Shown here piece after piece: positions 1 to 6,347 of a stretch of DNA of 7,064 bases. The notes under the pieces were generated by a model. That model saw only the letters and a list, made by a program, of their open reading frames with translations. It was not told where the DNA came from and searched no databases. Numbering within the stretch: the first letter of the stretch is position 1; each line of letters begins with the position of its first letter. This stretch comes from Acetofilamentum sp. (GTDB taxonomy: Bacteria; Bacteroidota; Bacteroidia; Bacteroidales; DTU049). A program made the translations under genes and the position numbers. Location of the stretch: assembly GCA_020720525.1 (NCBI GenBank), contig DYON01000139.1:1-7064 (forward strand). The letters are read 5' to 3'.

Positions 1-291
1 TAAATTTTCCGTAAATTGTTCGGCGGCAACCGAATTAAATTCGTGTTCACCCTCCTCATCAACTTCTATTCCGATTGCGACCGGCAGTGATTCATCCCTG
101 TCGTGCGGCAAAAGAATCGGCACTCTTTCCAAACCTTCGTAAGGTCTTTGGAAATTTTCATAAAAGAAGTGTTTGAATTTCGGCTCATCACTGTCAAAGT
201 TCACTTCGTCCAATATTTCGCTGAAATCATCGTTCGGCATATCTACCTTGAAATACGCGCCCACGTAAGTTGCAATAAAACTTCGTCCCAT
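1..291 (-). CDS. Hypothetical protein, partial (C-terminus beyond window)
   Basis: An open frame begins with ATG at 291 (MGRSFIATYVGAYFKVDMPN) and runs 97 codons without a stop to the window edge, so the C-terminus is missing. The visible part is acidic, rich in Asp and Glu and in aromatic residues, with no membrane segment or recognisable motif. It is the last visible gene of the minus-strand operon and starts 27 bp after the stop of the DUF3164-type gene, behind a very A/T-rich leader. An opposite-strand frame at 103-306 is its shadow. I do not recognise the family. Its position suggests an early accessory gene of the Mu-like element, but that is inference only. Confidence 0.75.
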   Translation of the reverse strand, partial: MGRSFIATYVGAYFKVDMPNDDFSEILDEVNFDSDEPKFKHFFYENFQRPYEGLERVPILLPHDRDESLPVAIGIEVDEEGEHEFNSVAAEQFTENL

Positions 292-318
292 TTTTTTAAT
301 TTTTAATTGTTAATAATA

Positions 319-963
319 TTAAATATCCGTATATTTCAAGGCAACTTTTCGCTTCGCACCGTTCTCGTCAACTTCGATGAACAGCCCCGTATTACCTCTT
401 TTCACTATGACTGCCTTGTCGAATAAATCAATAGCTTCAATAAACGGGCGTGCCTTTATTGCGAGTTTCGGATTGTCGGCAAGCTGCGAGCGATATTTAC
501 GCAGCTCAATTACCTTTCCGTAGTCAAGCTGTCCGCCGCTTTTAAACATCAAATCGTTTATCAGTCCTTTTAAGAAAACCGCCATTTCGTTTTCCGCGTT
601 CAGACTGTCGAAATATTCTGTGAATTTTTCTTTGATGAAAGAAGCTATTGTCGGGTCGAAAGTTCTCACGTTTGGCTTCGTAATCCGAACTCCAACCTTG
701 CCGTCGAATGAGTTGAAACTCATGCTTGCGAAATTTTCGCGAGTACCTTTCATTTTCGCTTCGGCGAGTTTCAACCCGTAGATGTCTTCATAGGCTTCGC
801 GCGATATGTTCGTAACTTCCGCCAACGCCTTTTCGGCTTTCAAGGCTGCCGCCGCCATTTTCTTTGCCCAGCGCTCCTCGCCGCGCATCACCGCCGATAT
901 TGCGTACAGGGGAACTTCGTTGCCCTCTGAATCAATCCATTTTTGACCTTTTTGTGTTTTCAT
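319..963 (-). CDS. DUF3164-type Mu-like phage protein
   Basis: A 214-aa protein beginning MKTQKGQKWIDSEGNEVP. The opening, a Trp then Asp-x-x-Gly-Asn-x-(V)-P, followed by a long Lys/Ala/Glu-rich helical segment (about residues 25-70), is the pattern I associate with DUF3164, a family of unknown function common in Mu-like phages near the transposition genes. The middle (about 75-100) is beta-rich and the C-terminus (about 180-214) is a Val/Lys-rich strand region. I chose ATG at 963. The frame stays open upstream to a TTG at 1056, but those 31 codons come entirely from the tandem repeat and flanks at 981-1054 and are unlikely to be translated. The role is unknown; early-region location suggests DNA transactions or regulation. 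Confidence 0.8.
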   Translation of the reverse strand: MKTQKGQKWIDSEGNEVPLYAISAVMRGEERWAKKMAAAALKAEKALAEVTNISREAYEDIYGLKLAEAKMKGTRENFASMSFNSFDGKVGVRITKPNVRTFDPTIASFIKEKFTEYFDSLNAENEMAVFLKGLINDLMFKSGGQLDYGKVIELRKYRSQLADNPKLAIKARPFIEAIDLFDKAVIVKRGNTGLFIEVDENGAKRKVALKYTDI

Positions 964-980
964 TGTTTGTTGGTTTTTTA

Positions 981-1054
981 TCTTGATACTTGTGTCTTGA
1001 TACTTGTGTCTTGATACTTGTGTCTTGATACTTGTGTCTTGATACTTGATACTC
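981..1054 (-). repeat. 14-bp tandem repeat (2 x 7), about 5 copies
   Basis: The plus-strand unit TCTTGATACTTGTG occurs four times exactly (981-994, 995-1008, 1009-1022, 1023-1036), with a fifth copy (1037-1050) differing at its last two bases. Each unit is two related heptamers, TCTTGAT and ACTTGTG. The array occupies most of the 95-bp gap between the stop of the 71-aa gene and ATG 963 of the DUF3164-type gene. It contains no stop in the DUF3164 frame, so it produces a spurious N-terminal extension. Near-identical copies imply recent slippage expansion. Confidence 0.95.
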
Positions 1055-1058
1055 AAAG

Positions 1059-1274
1059 CTAAAACGGTAATTCATTTTCTTTTTTTTCAATCCACACATA
1101 AGAATAGGTATCCGTTTCTATAATTTCCGTTTTCTTATTGTACCCGAATAGCTCTCTTTGCCGAATGTCAGCCCAAGTCATGGTCTTTATTTCGGGTTCG
1201 CACAAAAACTCATCTCGGCTCAACATGCAGATACAGTCTGCCGTGTGCCTGTTTACTTTCAAAATTCTTTTCAT
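1059..1274 (-). CDS. Hypothetical small protein, 71 aa
   Basis: A protein of 71 residues starting MKRILKVNRHTADCICMLSR. The ATG at 1274 overlaps the TGA of the upstream 58-aa gene by four bases (ATGA), a strong sign of translational coupling and the reason for choosing this start over a GTG or TTG 20 codons upstream. It has a basic N-terminus, a Cys-x-Cys pair at residues 14-16, another Cys at 25 and a Lys/Glu-rich C-terminus (WIEKKENELPF). The three cysteines are too few for a recognised zinc motif. It is not a family I recognise; its place in the operon suggests a small early phage protein. Confidence 0.65.
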   Translation of the reverse strand: MKRILKVNRHTADCICMLSRDEFLCEPEIKTMTWADIRQRELFGYNKKTEIIETDTYSYVWIEKKENELPF

Positions 1275-1447
1275 TCTTCGTCCTCCAAAAATTTTTCGTA
1301 GTTTTTCGGGTAGTCGTACCCCGCTTTTTTCCAATTGTCCATAATATCACGCCGTGTCAGTGTCCGCGGTTTTCTCATTACGATTATAATGCCAACGGCG
1401 GCGGCAATAATCAGAGCGGGAGTTGCAATAAGAATAATAGTTTCCAT
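1271..1447 (-). CDS. Small single-span membrane protein, 58 aa
   Basis: METIILIATPALIIAAAVGI begins the protein. Residues about 4-24 form one hydrophobic transmembrane helix rich in Ile, Ala and Val, followed by a basic MRKPR stop-transfer patch and a charged, Tyr-containing tail, predicting a short exposed N-terminus and a cytoplasmic tail. ATG 1447 lies one base after the TGA of the 75-aa gene (TGAAATG), which favours it. An in-frame ATG at 1522 would add 25 residues but overlaps the upstream gene by 74 bp. The stop overlaps the next ATG. A single-span phage early protein could act at the membrane, for example in superinfection exclusion or lysis-related work, but nothing in the sequence decides this. 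Confidence 0.65.
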   Translation of the reverse strand: METIILIATPALIIAAAVGIIIVMRKPRTLTRRDIMDNWKKAGYDYPKNYEKFLEDEE

Positions 1448-1448
1448 T

Positions 1449-1676
1449 TCAGCTATGTTTAGAAGTGAATGTTGAGCACTCTTTGTGAATTGTGAGTGCC
1501 GAAATGCCTTGATATTTCCCATGATTTATCGGATTTTCGAGCCGGTATATTAAATTTTCGATGTTTCTCAGTTCTCTCAGAAGTTCACTAAAGTCTTTAT
1601 GCTCTGTATTTTCTAACTTTTTTTCAAGCATCTTGGCTTTTTCTTTAAGCAATTTAATTTTTTCTTTATTTTCCAT
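1449..1676 (-). CDS. Small coiled-coil protein, 75 aa
   Basis: MENKEKIKLLKEKAKMLEKK opens a Lys/Glu/Leu-rich coiled-coil helix spanning roughly residues 1-50; the last 25 residues (from about INHGKYQG) are polar and unlike the rest. ATG 1676 is preferred over an in-frame TTG at 1682, because the TTG lies inside the heptamer repeat that separates this gene from the upstream 153-aa gene. The start reads TAATG, with the last repeat unit supplying the TAA. The C-terminal coding part contains a 6-bp inverted repeat (1476-1481 with 1494-1499). No family is recognised. A DNA-associated or protein-docking role is possible but unproven. Confidence 0.6.
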   Translation of the reverse strand: MENKEKIKLLKEKAKMLEKKLENTEHKDFSELLRELRNIENLIYRLENPINHGKYQGISALTIHKECSTFTSKHS

Positions 1677-1703
1677 TATCAATTATCAATTATCAATTAT
1701 CAA
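1676..1703 (-). repeat. Heptamer tandem repeat at gene junction, 4 units
   Basis: Four perfect units of plus-strand TTATCAA (minus TTGATAA). The array begins within the TGA stop of the 153-aa gene (1702-1700) and ends in the first base of ATG 1676 of the 75-aa gene, so repeats fill the whole junction. Each minus-strand unit contains TGA-TAA back to back, and because 7 is not a multiple of 3 the units place stops in all three frames. The last unit forms TAATG with the start codon. Confidence 0.95.
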
Positions 1704-2161
1704 TTGAGCTGTGCCACTTTCGCCGCCCTCTCCAAATACAACCTTCTTACAGTCAGCAGCTGCGTTCTCATGCGTTGCAGTTCCGTAATATCAAGATCGT
1801 TAAGCGTTTTTTCGAGGTTCATTTTTTTTCGTATCCAACCGTTCATAATAAATGTTTTTCGGTCGGTATTCATTCCGTTATCGATGAAACCAACGTCATA
1901 CATCAATTTGAACAATTCGCGCCGTATCACTTGCTCTGCGCTGTTGTATTGAAACGTGGCGGCTTTAATCGATTTCGATTCGCGGTAGCGAATTTCGAGT
2001 GTCTCAATCAAGTTTTGGCACTCATTGTACAGCATTTCGGAGCTTTTTTCGGTCCGCCCGTTCGTAAACTGACTTACAAGGTCTGACTTGGTTTCCGAGT
2101 CGATATTCAATTTCTGAAATATGCCGTAAAGGCGTTTGTTTTGGGTGGCTGTGCGTTTCAT
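1700..2161 (-). CDS. Hypothetical early protein, possibly GemA/DUF1018-like, 153 aa
   Basis: A 153-aa helical protein. Residues 5-60 (TATQNKRLYGIFQKLNIDSE, then an NGRTEKSSEMLYNECQNLIE segment) resemble the general pattern of phage GemA/Gp16 (DUF1018): a short helix, 'lgid', then a G-x-x-S...L...ea..lI segment. The second half (about 75-140, with FKLMYDVGF and LNDLDITELQRMRTQL) has a similar layout. GemA in phage Mu is an early protein that affects host gene expression and DNA topology. The match is by eye and weak, so I give no symbol. ATG 2161 is one base after the upstream TAA (TAATATG). The gene ends at a TGA that starts the heptamer array at 1676-1703. Confidence 0.75.
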   Translation of the reverse strand: MKRTATQNKRLYGIFQKLNIDSETKSDLVSQFTNGRTEKSSEMLYNECQNLIETLEIRYRESKSIKAATFQYNSAEQVIRRELFKLMYDVGFIDNGMNTDRKTFIMNGWIRKKMNLEKTLNDLDITELQRMRTQLLTVRRLYLERAAKVAQLN

Positions 2162-2162
2162 A

Positions 2163-2369
2163 TTACCAAGTTTGATTAATTTTTTTCACCGTCAAGCTGC
2201 AATACTCCAATGTTATTTTTTCGACTTCATTTATCTGTCTTTGATACCCGAGCCACCGCTCTTTATCAGTTTCAAGAAATTCGGATTGTTTTTTTTTCAA
2301 AAATTCAATCCTATCGGCAGCTAACTTTGTTAGTACCAATTTCGTTTTTTTCAATTCAGTTGCTTTCAT
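2163..2369 (-). CDS. Small coiled-coil protein, 68 aa
   Basis: MKATELKKTKLVLTKLAADR begins a highly charged Lys/Glu/Leu helix that probably forms a coiled coil over most of its length, with a single Trp near the middle (ERWLGYQRQ) and another at the very C-terminus. ATG 2369 is preferred over an in-frame TTG at 2381, which lies in the heptamer repeat and overlaps the upstream gene. The start context is TAATG, eight bases after the upstream stop. The next gene begins one base after this stop. No family is recognised; size and position fit an operon-filling early phage gene. Confidence 0.6.
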   Translation of the reverse strand: MKATELKKTKLVLTKLAADRIEFLKKKQSEFLETDKERWLGYQRQINEVEKITLEYCSLTVKKINQTW

Positions 2370-2374
2370 TAAAA

Positions 2375-2388
2375 TTGTCAATTATCAA
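2375..2388 (-). repeat. Heptamer repeat at gene junction, 2 units
   Basis: Two plus-strand units, TTGTCAA (2375-2381) and TTATCAA (2382-2388). They span the stop of the 132-aa gene, which reads GAT AAT TGA, so the repeat also encodes its last codons. This is the shortest member of the family seen here. Confidence 0.75.
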
Positions 2389-2776
2389 TAAATTCAATCT
2401 CTTTGTGCATTACCAGATTTAGAAGTGCATTAATCGACCATTTTCCCGAGGCAGGTTTCGCGTCAAAAAAATCGTCATTGGTGTTGCATTGTTTCCACTT
2501 CACGTATTGTTTTTCGGCATGAATGAATGTTATTCTCAAAACCATCCATTTGGTTGTGTTTTCTCCTATACCTCGAAATCTCCTACCCACTGAAATGAAA
2601 TTATTATATATTCTTTCAGCCTCTTCGTATTCTCTCTTTAATTTCAAATCCTCTTCATCGTCAAGCTCGCCGAATTGAAATCGTGCAATCACTCTCGCCC
2701 CGACAATATTGTTTCCTTCCCCCCAACATATCGTGTCGGGATCGTAATTAATGTATTTGAATTCGGGTTTTTTCAT
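2378..2776 (-). CDS. Hypothetical protein, 132 aa
   Basis: A 132-aa protein starting MKKPEFKYINYDPDTICWGE. ATG 2776 is chosen because the in-frame TTG at 2782 is inside the heptamer array. The N-terminal third is mixed with a predicted strand (NNIVGARVIARFQF); residues about 40-62 form an acidic Glu/Asp/Lys helix (DDEEDLKLKREYEEAERIYN); the remainder is mixed with several Trp and Lys residues and ends IEFIDN. There is no recognisable catalytic motif, membrane segment or signal. It follows the second ATPase, separated by six heptamer repeats, and belongs to the same minus-strand operon. I do not recognise the family. Confidence 0.75.
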   Translation of the reverse strand: MKKPEFKYINYDPDTICWGEGNNIVGARVIARFQFGELDDEEDLKLKREYEEAERIYNNFISVGRRFRGIGENTTKWMVLRITFIHAEKQYVKWKQCNTNDDFFDAKPASGKWSINALLNLVMHKEIEFIDN

Positions 2777-2817
2777 TATCAATTATCTATTATCAATTGT
2801 CCATTGTCCATTGTCAA
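2776..2817 (-). repeat. Heptamer tandem repeat at gene junction, 6 units
   Basis: Six degenerate plus-strand units: TTATCAA, TTATCTA, TTATCAA, TTGTCCA, TTGTCCA, TTGTCAA. The array begins at the TGA of the 207-aa ATPase gene and ends in ATG 2776 of the 132-aa gene, again filling the junction. Variants change only positions 3, 6 and 7-adjacent bases, which suggests an older array than the perfect one at 1676-1703. Confidence 0.92.
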
Positions 2818-3437
2818 TCCAACCAAATTTCCGCCGCTTTTTCTCCCCATATCACGTATGGTTTACCTCCTCCGTATCGGCTTTTCGGGAAGGCTTTGAA
2901 ACCCTCAACCCATACCTTAACATTTGCGTCATAATGAACCGTTTTTGCGGAACGCCCCGCCGGATTTTTGCCCTCGGCATGGCTTACTATAATGAAAAGT
3001 TTATTGCTGAATTCATTTGTCAGAGCTTTATAACTTGTGGCGTTCAGTCCGCTGTATTGAAAGCTGTCTATCACAACAAAATTCGCACTCTTCGGTTTTC
3101 TCAAACGATTAATAAACTGTGCAATCGGCTCTTTGTCAATCATAAGAACATTATCATCGGTTGTTATGTTCGCAATTTGGAAGGCAATTCTCAGCGATTC
3201 GCTCAATCCCTCTTCCATTGAATTGTAAGCAACCCGCCCGAAATTGCTCAGATATTTAACCAACTGAGCCGTAAAACTTGTTTTCCCGTTACTCGAATTG
3301 CCGTATATGAACCAACTCCCTTTTTGTTCCGGGCAGCCGCAGAAGTCAATCCACTCGTCTGCAAAAGGCAGCGTTTTGAATTTCTTAGAGTAAAATTGGT
3401 CTATGCCGTAGGCATTTCTGTTCTTTTTTTCGCTCAT
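2814..3437 (-). CDS. RecA/DnaB-type P-loop ATPase, 207 aa
   Basis: A compact ATPase. The Walker A motif is GNSSNGKT (residues 46-53), the probable catalytic glutamates are in SMEEGLSES (about 73-81), the Walker B strand is FVVIDS (120-125) and a SHAEGKNPAG segment (152-161) corresponds to the sensor or loop strand of the RecA/DnaB/RadA/KaiC group. At about 200 residues it is only an ATPase core, without an added helicase or primase domain. Its ATG overlaps the TGA of the Mu B-like gene (ATGA), so the two ATPases are probably co-translated and may work together. Classical Mu has no equivalent second ATPase here. Roles in target choice, replication recruitment or recombination are possible; the sequence does not decide. 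Confidence 0.85.
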   Translation of the reverse strand: MSEKKNRNAYGIDQFYSKKFKTLPFADEWIDFCGCPEQKGSWFIYGNSSNGKTSFTAQLVKYLSNFGRVAYNSMEEGLSESLRIAFQIANITTDDNVLMIDKEPIAQFINRLRKPKSANFVVIDSFQYSGLNATSYKALTNEFSNKLFIIVSHAEGKNPAGRSAKTVHYDANVKVWVEGFKAFPKSRYGGGKPYVIWGEKAAEIWLD

Positions 3438-4309
3438 GCCGCCGAGGTATTACTTTGTTTCTGTGCCTCAATATATACTCTTGTCAGGCTTCCTTCGGTT
3501 TTCGCGAACAGCTTTTGAATGTCGCCCAGTCCGTTTGCCTTTGCCACAAGGCTCATTTCGTGTTTCATAAAACTCGTTCTTTCTTCTTTTCCCTGTGGGG
3601 TGATGCGTTGAAACTTTTCGCCGTATCGGCGGAACATTTCCGCATACCCAACCTTTTGGCACCGCAACTGACTTTCAATTTTCGCTTTCAAACCGTCCGC
3701 ACCCATCATATACCAACCGCAAACATATTCGGTGGCGTTCCATAATGCTTTCAATTCCAAAAAAGCCGGGTATGCGAGGTCGCCTGCTTCGTCCAAAATA
3801 ACAAGCGGATTCAAAAGCGTTTTCAGGTAGAAAACCAGGTCGTTATAAACATCGGCGTAGCGTTTTGTGTGTGCCACGCCGAACTCTTTTGCAATCTGAC
3901 GTACAAGCTGTTGCTTACTTTTAACCTGCGAGCAATCAATATATACGGCGTTTGGGCTCTTTTTTACATAATCGCGGGCGGTGTAAGTTTTCCCGATACC
4001 TGCTTGGTCGCACAACAAAAGACTTATTGATTTATCCTGACATGCCCGCAGTTGGTACGACACGGCTTTAAAAGTTTCCGTTTCCGCCGTTACCCAGTGT
4101 ACTCGGTTTCCGAAATTCACGTCTAAAAACCGTGCTATGCTTATCCATTGTGCATCGGCAAGCACTTTGTCCAACTCGCCTTTTTGAATTCGGCTGAATT
4201 GTGCCGCCGATATACCAAGGGCTACCGACATTTTGGCATCGCTCGCGTAATTAGGCTTGCGGTCGGCAATTGCTTCTAATACTTTCTGTTTAAATTCCGC
4301 TGTAATCAT
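3434..4309 (-). CDS. Mu B-like AAA+ ATPase, transposition target/activator protein
   Basis: A 291-aa protein with an N-terminal helix-turn-helix (about residues 23-45, containing ALGISAAQFSRIQKGELD) followed by an AAA+ core: Walker A DQAGIGKT (101-108), Walker B LVILDEAGDL (169-178) and a distal Arg-rich GYAEMFRRYGEKF segment (about 221-233) that may hold the arginine finger. HTH plus AAA+ at about 300 residues, directly downstream of a Mu A-like transposase, is the Mu B arrangement. In Mu, this ATP-dependent DNA-binding protein selects target DNA, stimulates the transposase and provides target immunity. The start follows the transposase stop by 19 bp; the stop overlaps the next gene by four bases. 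Confidence 0.92.
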   Translation of the reverse strand: MITAEFKQKVLEAIADRKPNYASDAKMSVALGISAAQFSRIQKGELDKVLADAQWISIARFLDVNFGNRVHWVTAETETFKAVSYQLRACQDKSISLLLCDQAGIGKTYTARDYVKKSPNAVYIDCSQVKSKQQLVRQIAKEFGVAHTKRYADVYNDLVFYLKTLLNPLVILDEAGDLAYPAFLELKALWNATEYVCGWYMMGADGLKAKIESQLRCQKVGYAEMFRRYGEKFQRITPQGKEERTSFMKHEMSLVAKANGLGDIQKLFAKTEGSLTRVYIEAQKQSNTSAA

Positions 4310-4328
4310 ATTTCAATCGTGTTTAATT

Positions 4329-6335
4329 TTAAAAATCAGTATAATGCGTGCTTGGCACATATTCAAACTCTTCGAGAGGTTCCGGCGGCGGTATCACTTT
4401 TACTTTTAGTTCCGAGTGGCTTTCAATATCAATTTCGGCGATGTCGTTTTGTATAATTTGCAGTTTTACCGTTTTCGTTGCCTTGCCCGTTCGTATTTCC
4501 TTATCAAAATTCGACACATATTTACTTTGCTCGGTGTAAGAAAATTCGTCTTGCTCTGTACGTTCGCTTGTTGCAGCGTTGTAGGTTTCTATCTGTTTGC
4601 ATTCGCAGATATATCGGTTATTTTGATAGATATAAACAGTTTTATCGTTGCTCGGCAGCCAATAAGCATCAACCGTGTAATTATTTGGTTGCAAAAGCTC
4701 AACCACACTGAATTCCGGAAGCTGATATTTGCCGTAATTTACTTGCAGATATTGATTTCTGCGTATTGTGCTCTGCGTGTGTTTACCCGTATATCGTGCC
4801 ACGAATGCCGGATTATAGTGCACCAATTCGGGGTTCACGTTTTCGTTCAAAACTTGTATCCGAGTTTTTCCCGGGAATCGCTTTTGGTCGCGGTGCAAAC
4901 CGTTATTATATTGCTCTATCGTAAATCGGTCGTCGGCACACAGCCGCTCAAACGAAAATCGTTTTTCAACCACCGACATTCCCGCTTCCGTCCACTCTTT
5001 ATTCTGTTTCGGTAAGTTAGCTTCGAGTTTTGCATAAAATCGTCCGATGCCGTCTTGGTGGCGTTTTTCGTAGCCGTATTTTTTTTGTCCGATGAATGTT
5101 TCCGCGAATTTCTCCTGCGAATTTCCGGGGTTGCACCAACGAACGAACGGAAACACTTCGCCGGCTTTCATCAAATCATCTTTAAACTTGTTCACAAGGT
5201 GGTGCTCAACTTGCATCTCCATCGGAAAGCCGTAATTGTGCTCGTTCAGGAACTCGAACATGTTCCGAATACAGCCAACGAATAATTCTGTATCTTTTTT
5301 CATCGAGTAAGATGCACCCACAACTGCACCACTCGTTACTTCGTAGGCATAGTATGCTTTTACCCTTTGCCCTGTCAATTCTTTTCGTGGCAAATCCCTG
5401 TCATCGAGCGACACCATCGACAATGAAAATTTCGGAGCGTGCCGATGATGATGCGGACGGTGCATATTGTTGAACGTATGAAAATCGTTTCGTTGAGCAT
5501 CGACAATCGCTCTGTTTTTCGGGTCATTTATATAATTCCATGCCGTGGCTTCCGACACCACGAGCGGCAAGCCTTTTTTATCTTTGAAATTGGCACGGTC
5601 AAACAGCTCGCCTGTTGCCATATCAACAAAATCAACTTTGCCCGCCAAAAATTCAAGGTATATATCCAAAACCATAGACACAAACGGCTTATTCGACATT
5701 ACGTAAATCGAAAGCAACAGTCGTTCTAAATCTTCCGTTACTTTTCGGCTGTTCTGCGAGCCGTAACCTTTATGTATAAGGCAACTGTGTCCTTCTGTCG
5801 CATACAGCTTCGCTTTTTCTTTCAGTCGGAGATAATTTGCCGGCAATGAATGCCCGTATTCAGATTGCAAATCGTTTATTATTTCACTTATTTTTTGCCA
5901 AATACCCATTTTTCCTCCGCGTGCATTTCGTTGTGCCTTTGAGTTACTCGCTGCACGAAGAATCGCATTCAAAAACATTGCATTTTGGTGATATTCTTTT
6001 TGTACCGGGAGCGGAAGTGTTATGCCCATTTCGGGAATTATATATGTTGAAAAAAAATGTATTGCTTCGTGGTCAGGTTTTAGATATCCTTTAAAATAAC
6101 CGTGCTTTTCTATCTTATATACATCGCCGTATATCGCTTTCAAACCCTCTTTTATATAATCCGGCAGGGAGTCGTAACTCACCAATCCCGGGCGTGTGGT
6201 GCCTATGCGCACAAGACCTTTGCCCTTCTTCTTGTCCCTGTGTATTCTGACTTTGAGATATTCCTCAGAGGCAAAATACTTCGGCACAAGCTCATCGAAT
6301 GTTACACATAATATGTCTTCGTATCGTTTTAGCAC
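4329..6335 (-). CDS. Mu A-like DDE transposase, 668 aa
   Basis: The length is close to Mu A (about 663 aa). After an N-terminal DNA-binding region (about 1-200), a RPHHHRHAPKFS segment leads into the RNase H-like core. The likely catalytic acids are D311 (MVSLDDRDL), E377 (MQVEHHLVNKF) and E412 (GNSQEKFAET), with 66- and 35-residue spacing. The second acid is Glu rather than the usual Asp. The C-terminal beta domain (about 500-590, with ARYTGKHTQSTIRRNQYL and YIYQNNRYI) fits the Mu transposase C-terminal domain, and a Pro/Glu-rich tail ends the protein. The start is GTG 6335: an in-frame TAA lies five codons upstream and no early ATG exists. It is predicted to pair the element ends, nick them and transfer them to target DNA. 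Confidence 0.93.
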   Translation of the reverse strand: MLKRYEDILCVTFDELVPKYFASEEYLKVRIHRDKKKGKGLVRIGTTRPGLVSYDSLPDYIKEGLKAIYGDVYKIEKHGYFKGYLKPDHEAIHFFSTYIIPEMGITLPLPVQKEYHQNAMFLNAILRAASNSKAQRNARGGKMGIWQKISEIINDLQSEYGHSLPANYLRLKEKAKLYATEGHSCLIHKGYGSQNSRKVTEDLERLLLSIYVMSNKPFVSMVLDIYLEFLAGKVDFVDMATGELFDRANFKDKKGLPLVVSEATAWNYINDPKNRAIVDAQRNDFHTFNNMHRPHHHRHAPKFSLSMVSLDDRDLPRKELTGQRVKAYYAYEVTSGAVVGASYSMKKDTELFVGCIRNMFEFLNEHNYGFPMEMQVEHHLVNKFKDDLMKAGEVFPFVRWCNPGNSQEKFAETFIGQKKYGYEKRHQDGIGRFYAKLEANLPKQNKEWTEAGMSVVEKRFSFERLCADDRFTIEQYNNGLHRDQKRFPGKTRIQVLNENVNPELVHYNPAFVARYTGKHTQSTIRRNQYLQVNYGKYQLPEFSVVELLQPNNYTVDAYWLPSNDKTVYIYQNNRYICECKQIETYNAATSERTEQDEFSYTEQSKYVSNFDKEIRTGKATKTVKLQIIQNDIAEIDIESHSELKVKVIPPPEPLEEFEYVPSTHYTDF

Positions 6336-6347
6336 GTATCTTGTAAC

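Noticed and set aside
103..306. Plus-strand 67-codon ORF
   Set aside because: It is antisense to the better-supported partial minus-strand gene at 1-291 and has a phenylalanine- and histidine-rich shadow-like composition.
981..1054. Possible CRISPR array
   Set aside because: The units are contiguous 14-bp tandem copies with no unique spacers, and no cas genes are present.
2751..3221. Plus-strand 156-codon ORF
   Set aside because: Antisense to the second ATPase, whose Walker motifs are clear; it also starts within the heptamer junction region.
3468..3662. Minus-strand 64-codon ORF inside the Mu B-like gene
   Set aside because: Out-of-frame overlap with a well-supported ATPase; no independent support.
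4416..5015. Plus-strand 199-codon ORF
   Set aside because: It lies wholly inside the transposase gene on the other strand; a shadow frame with no motif.
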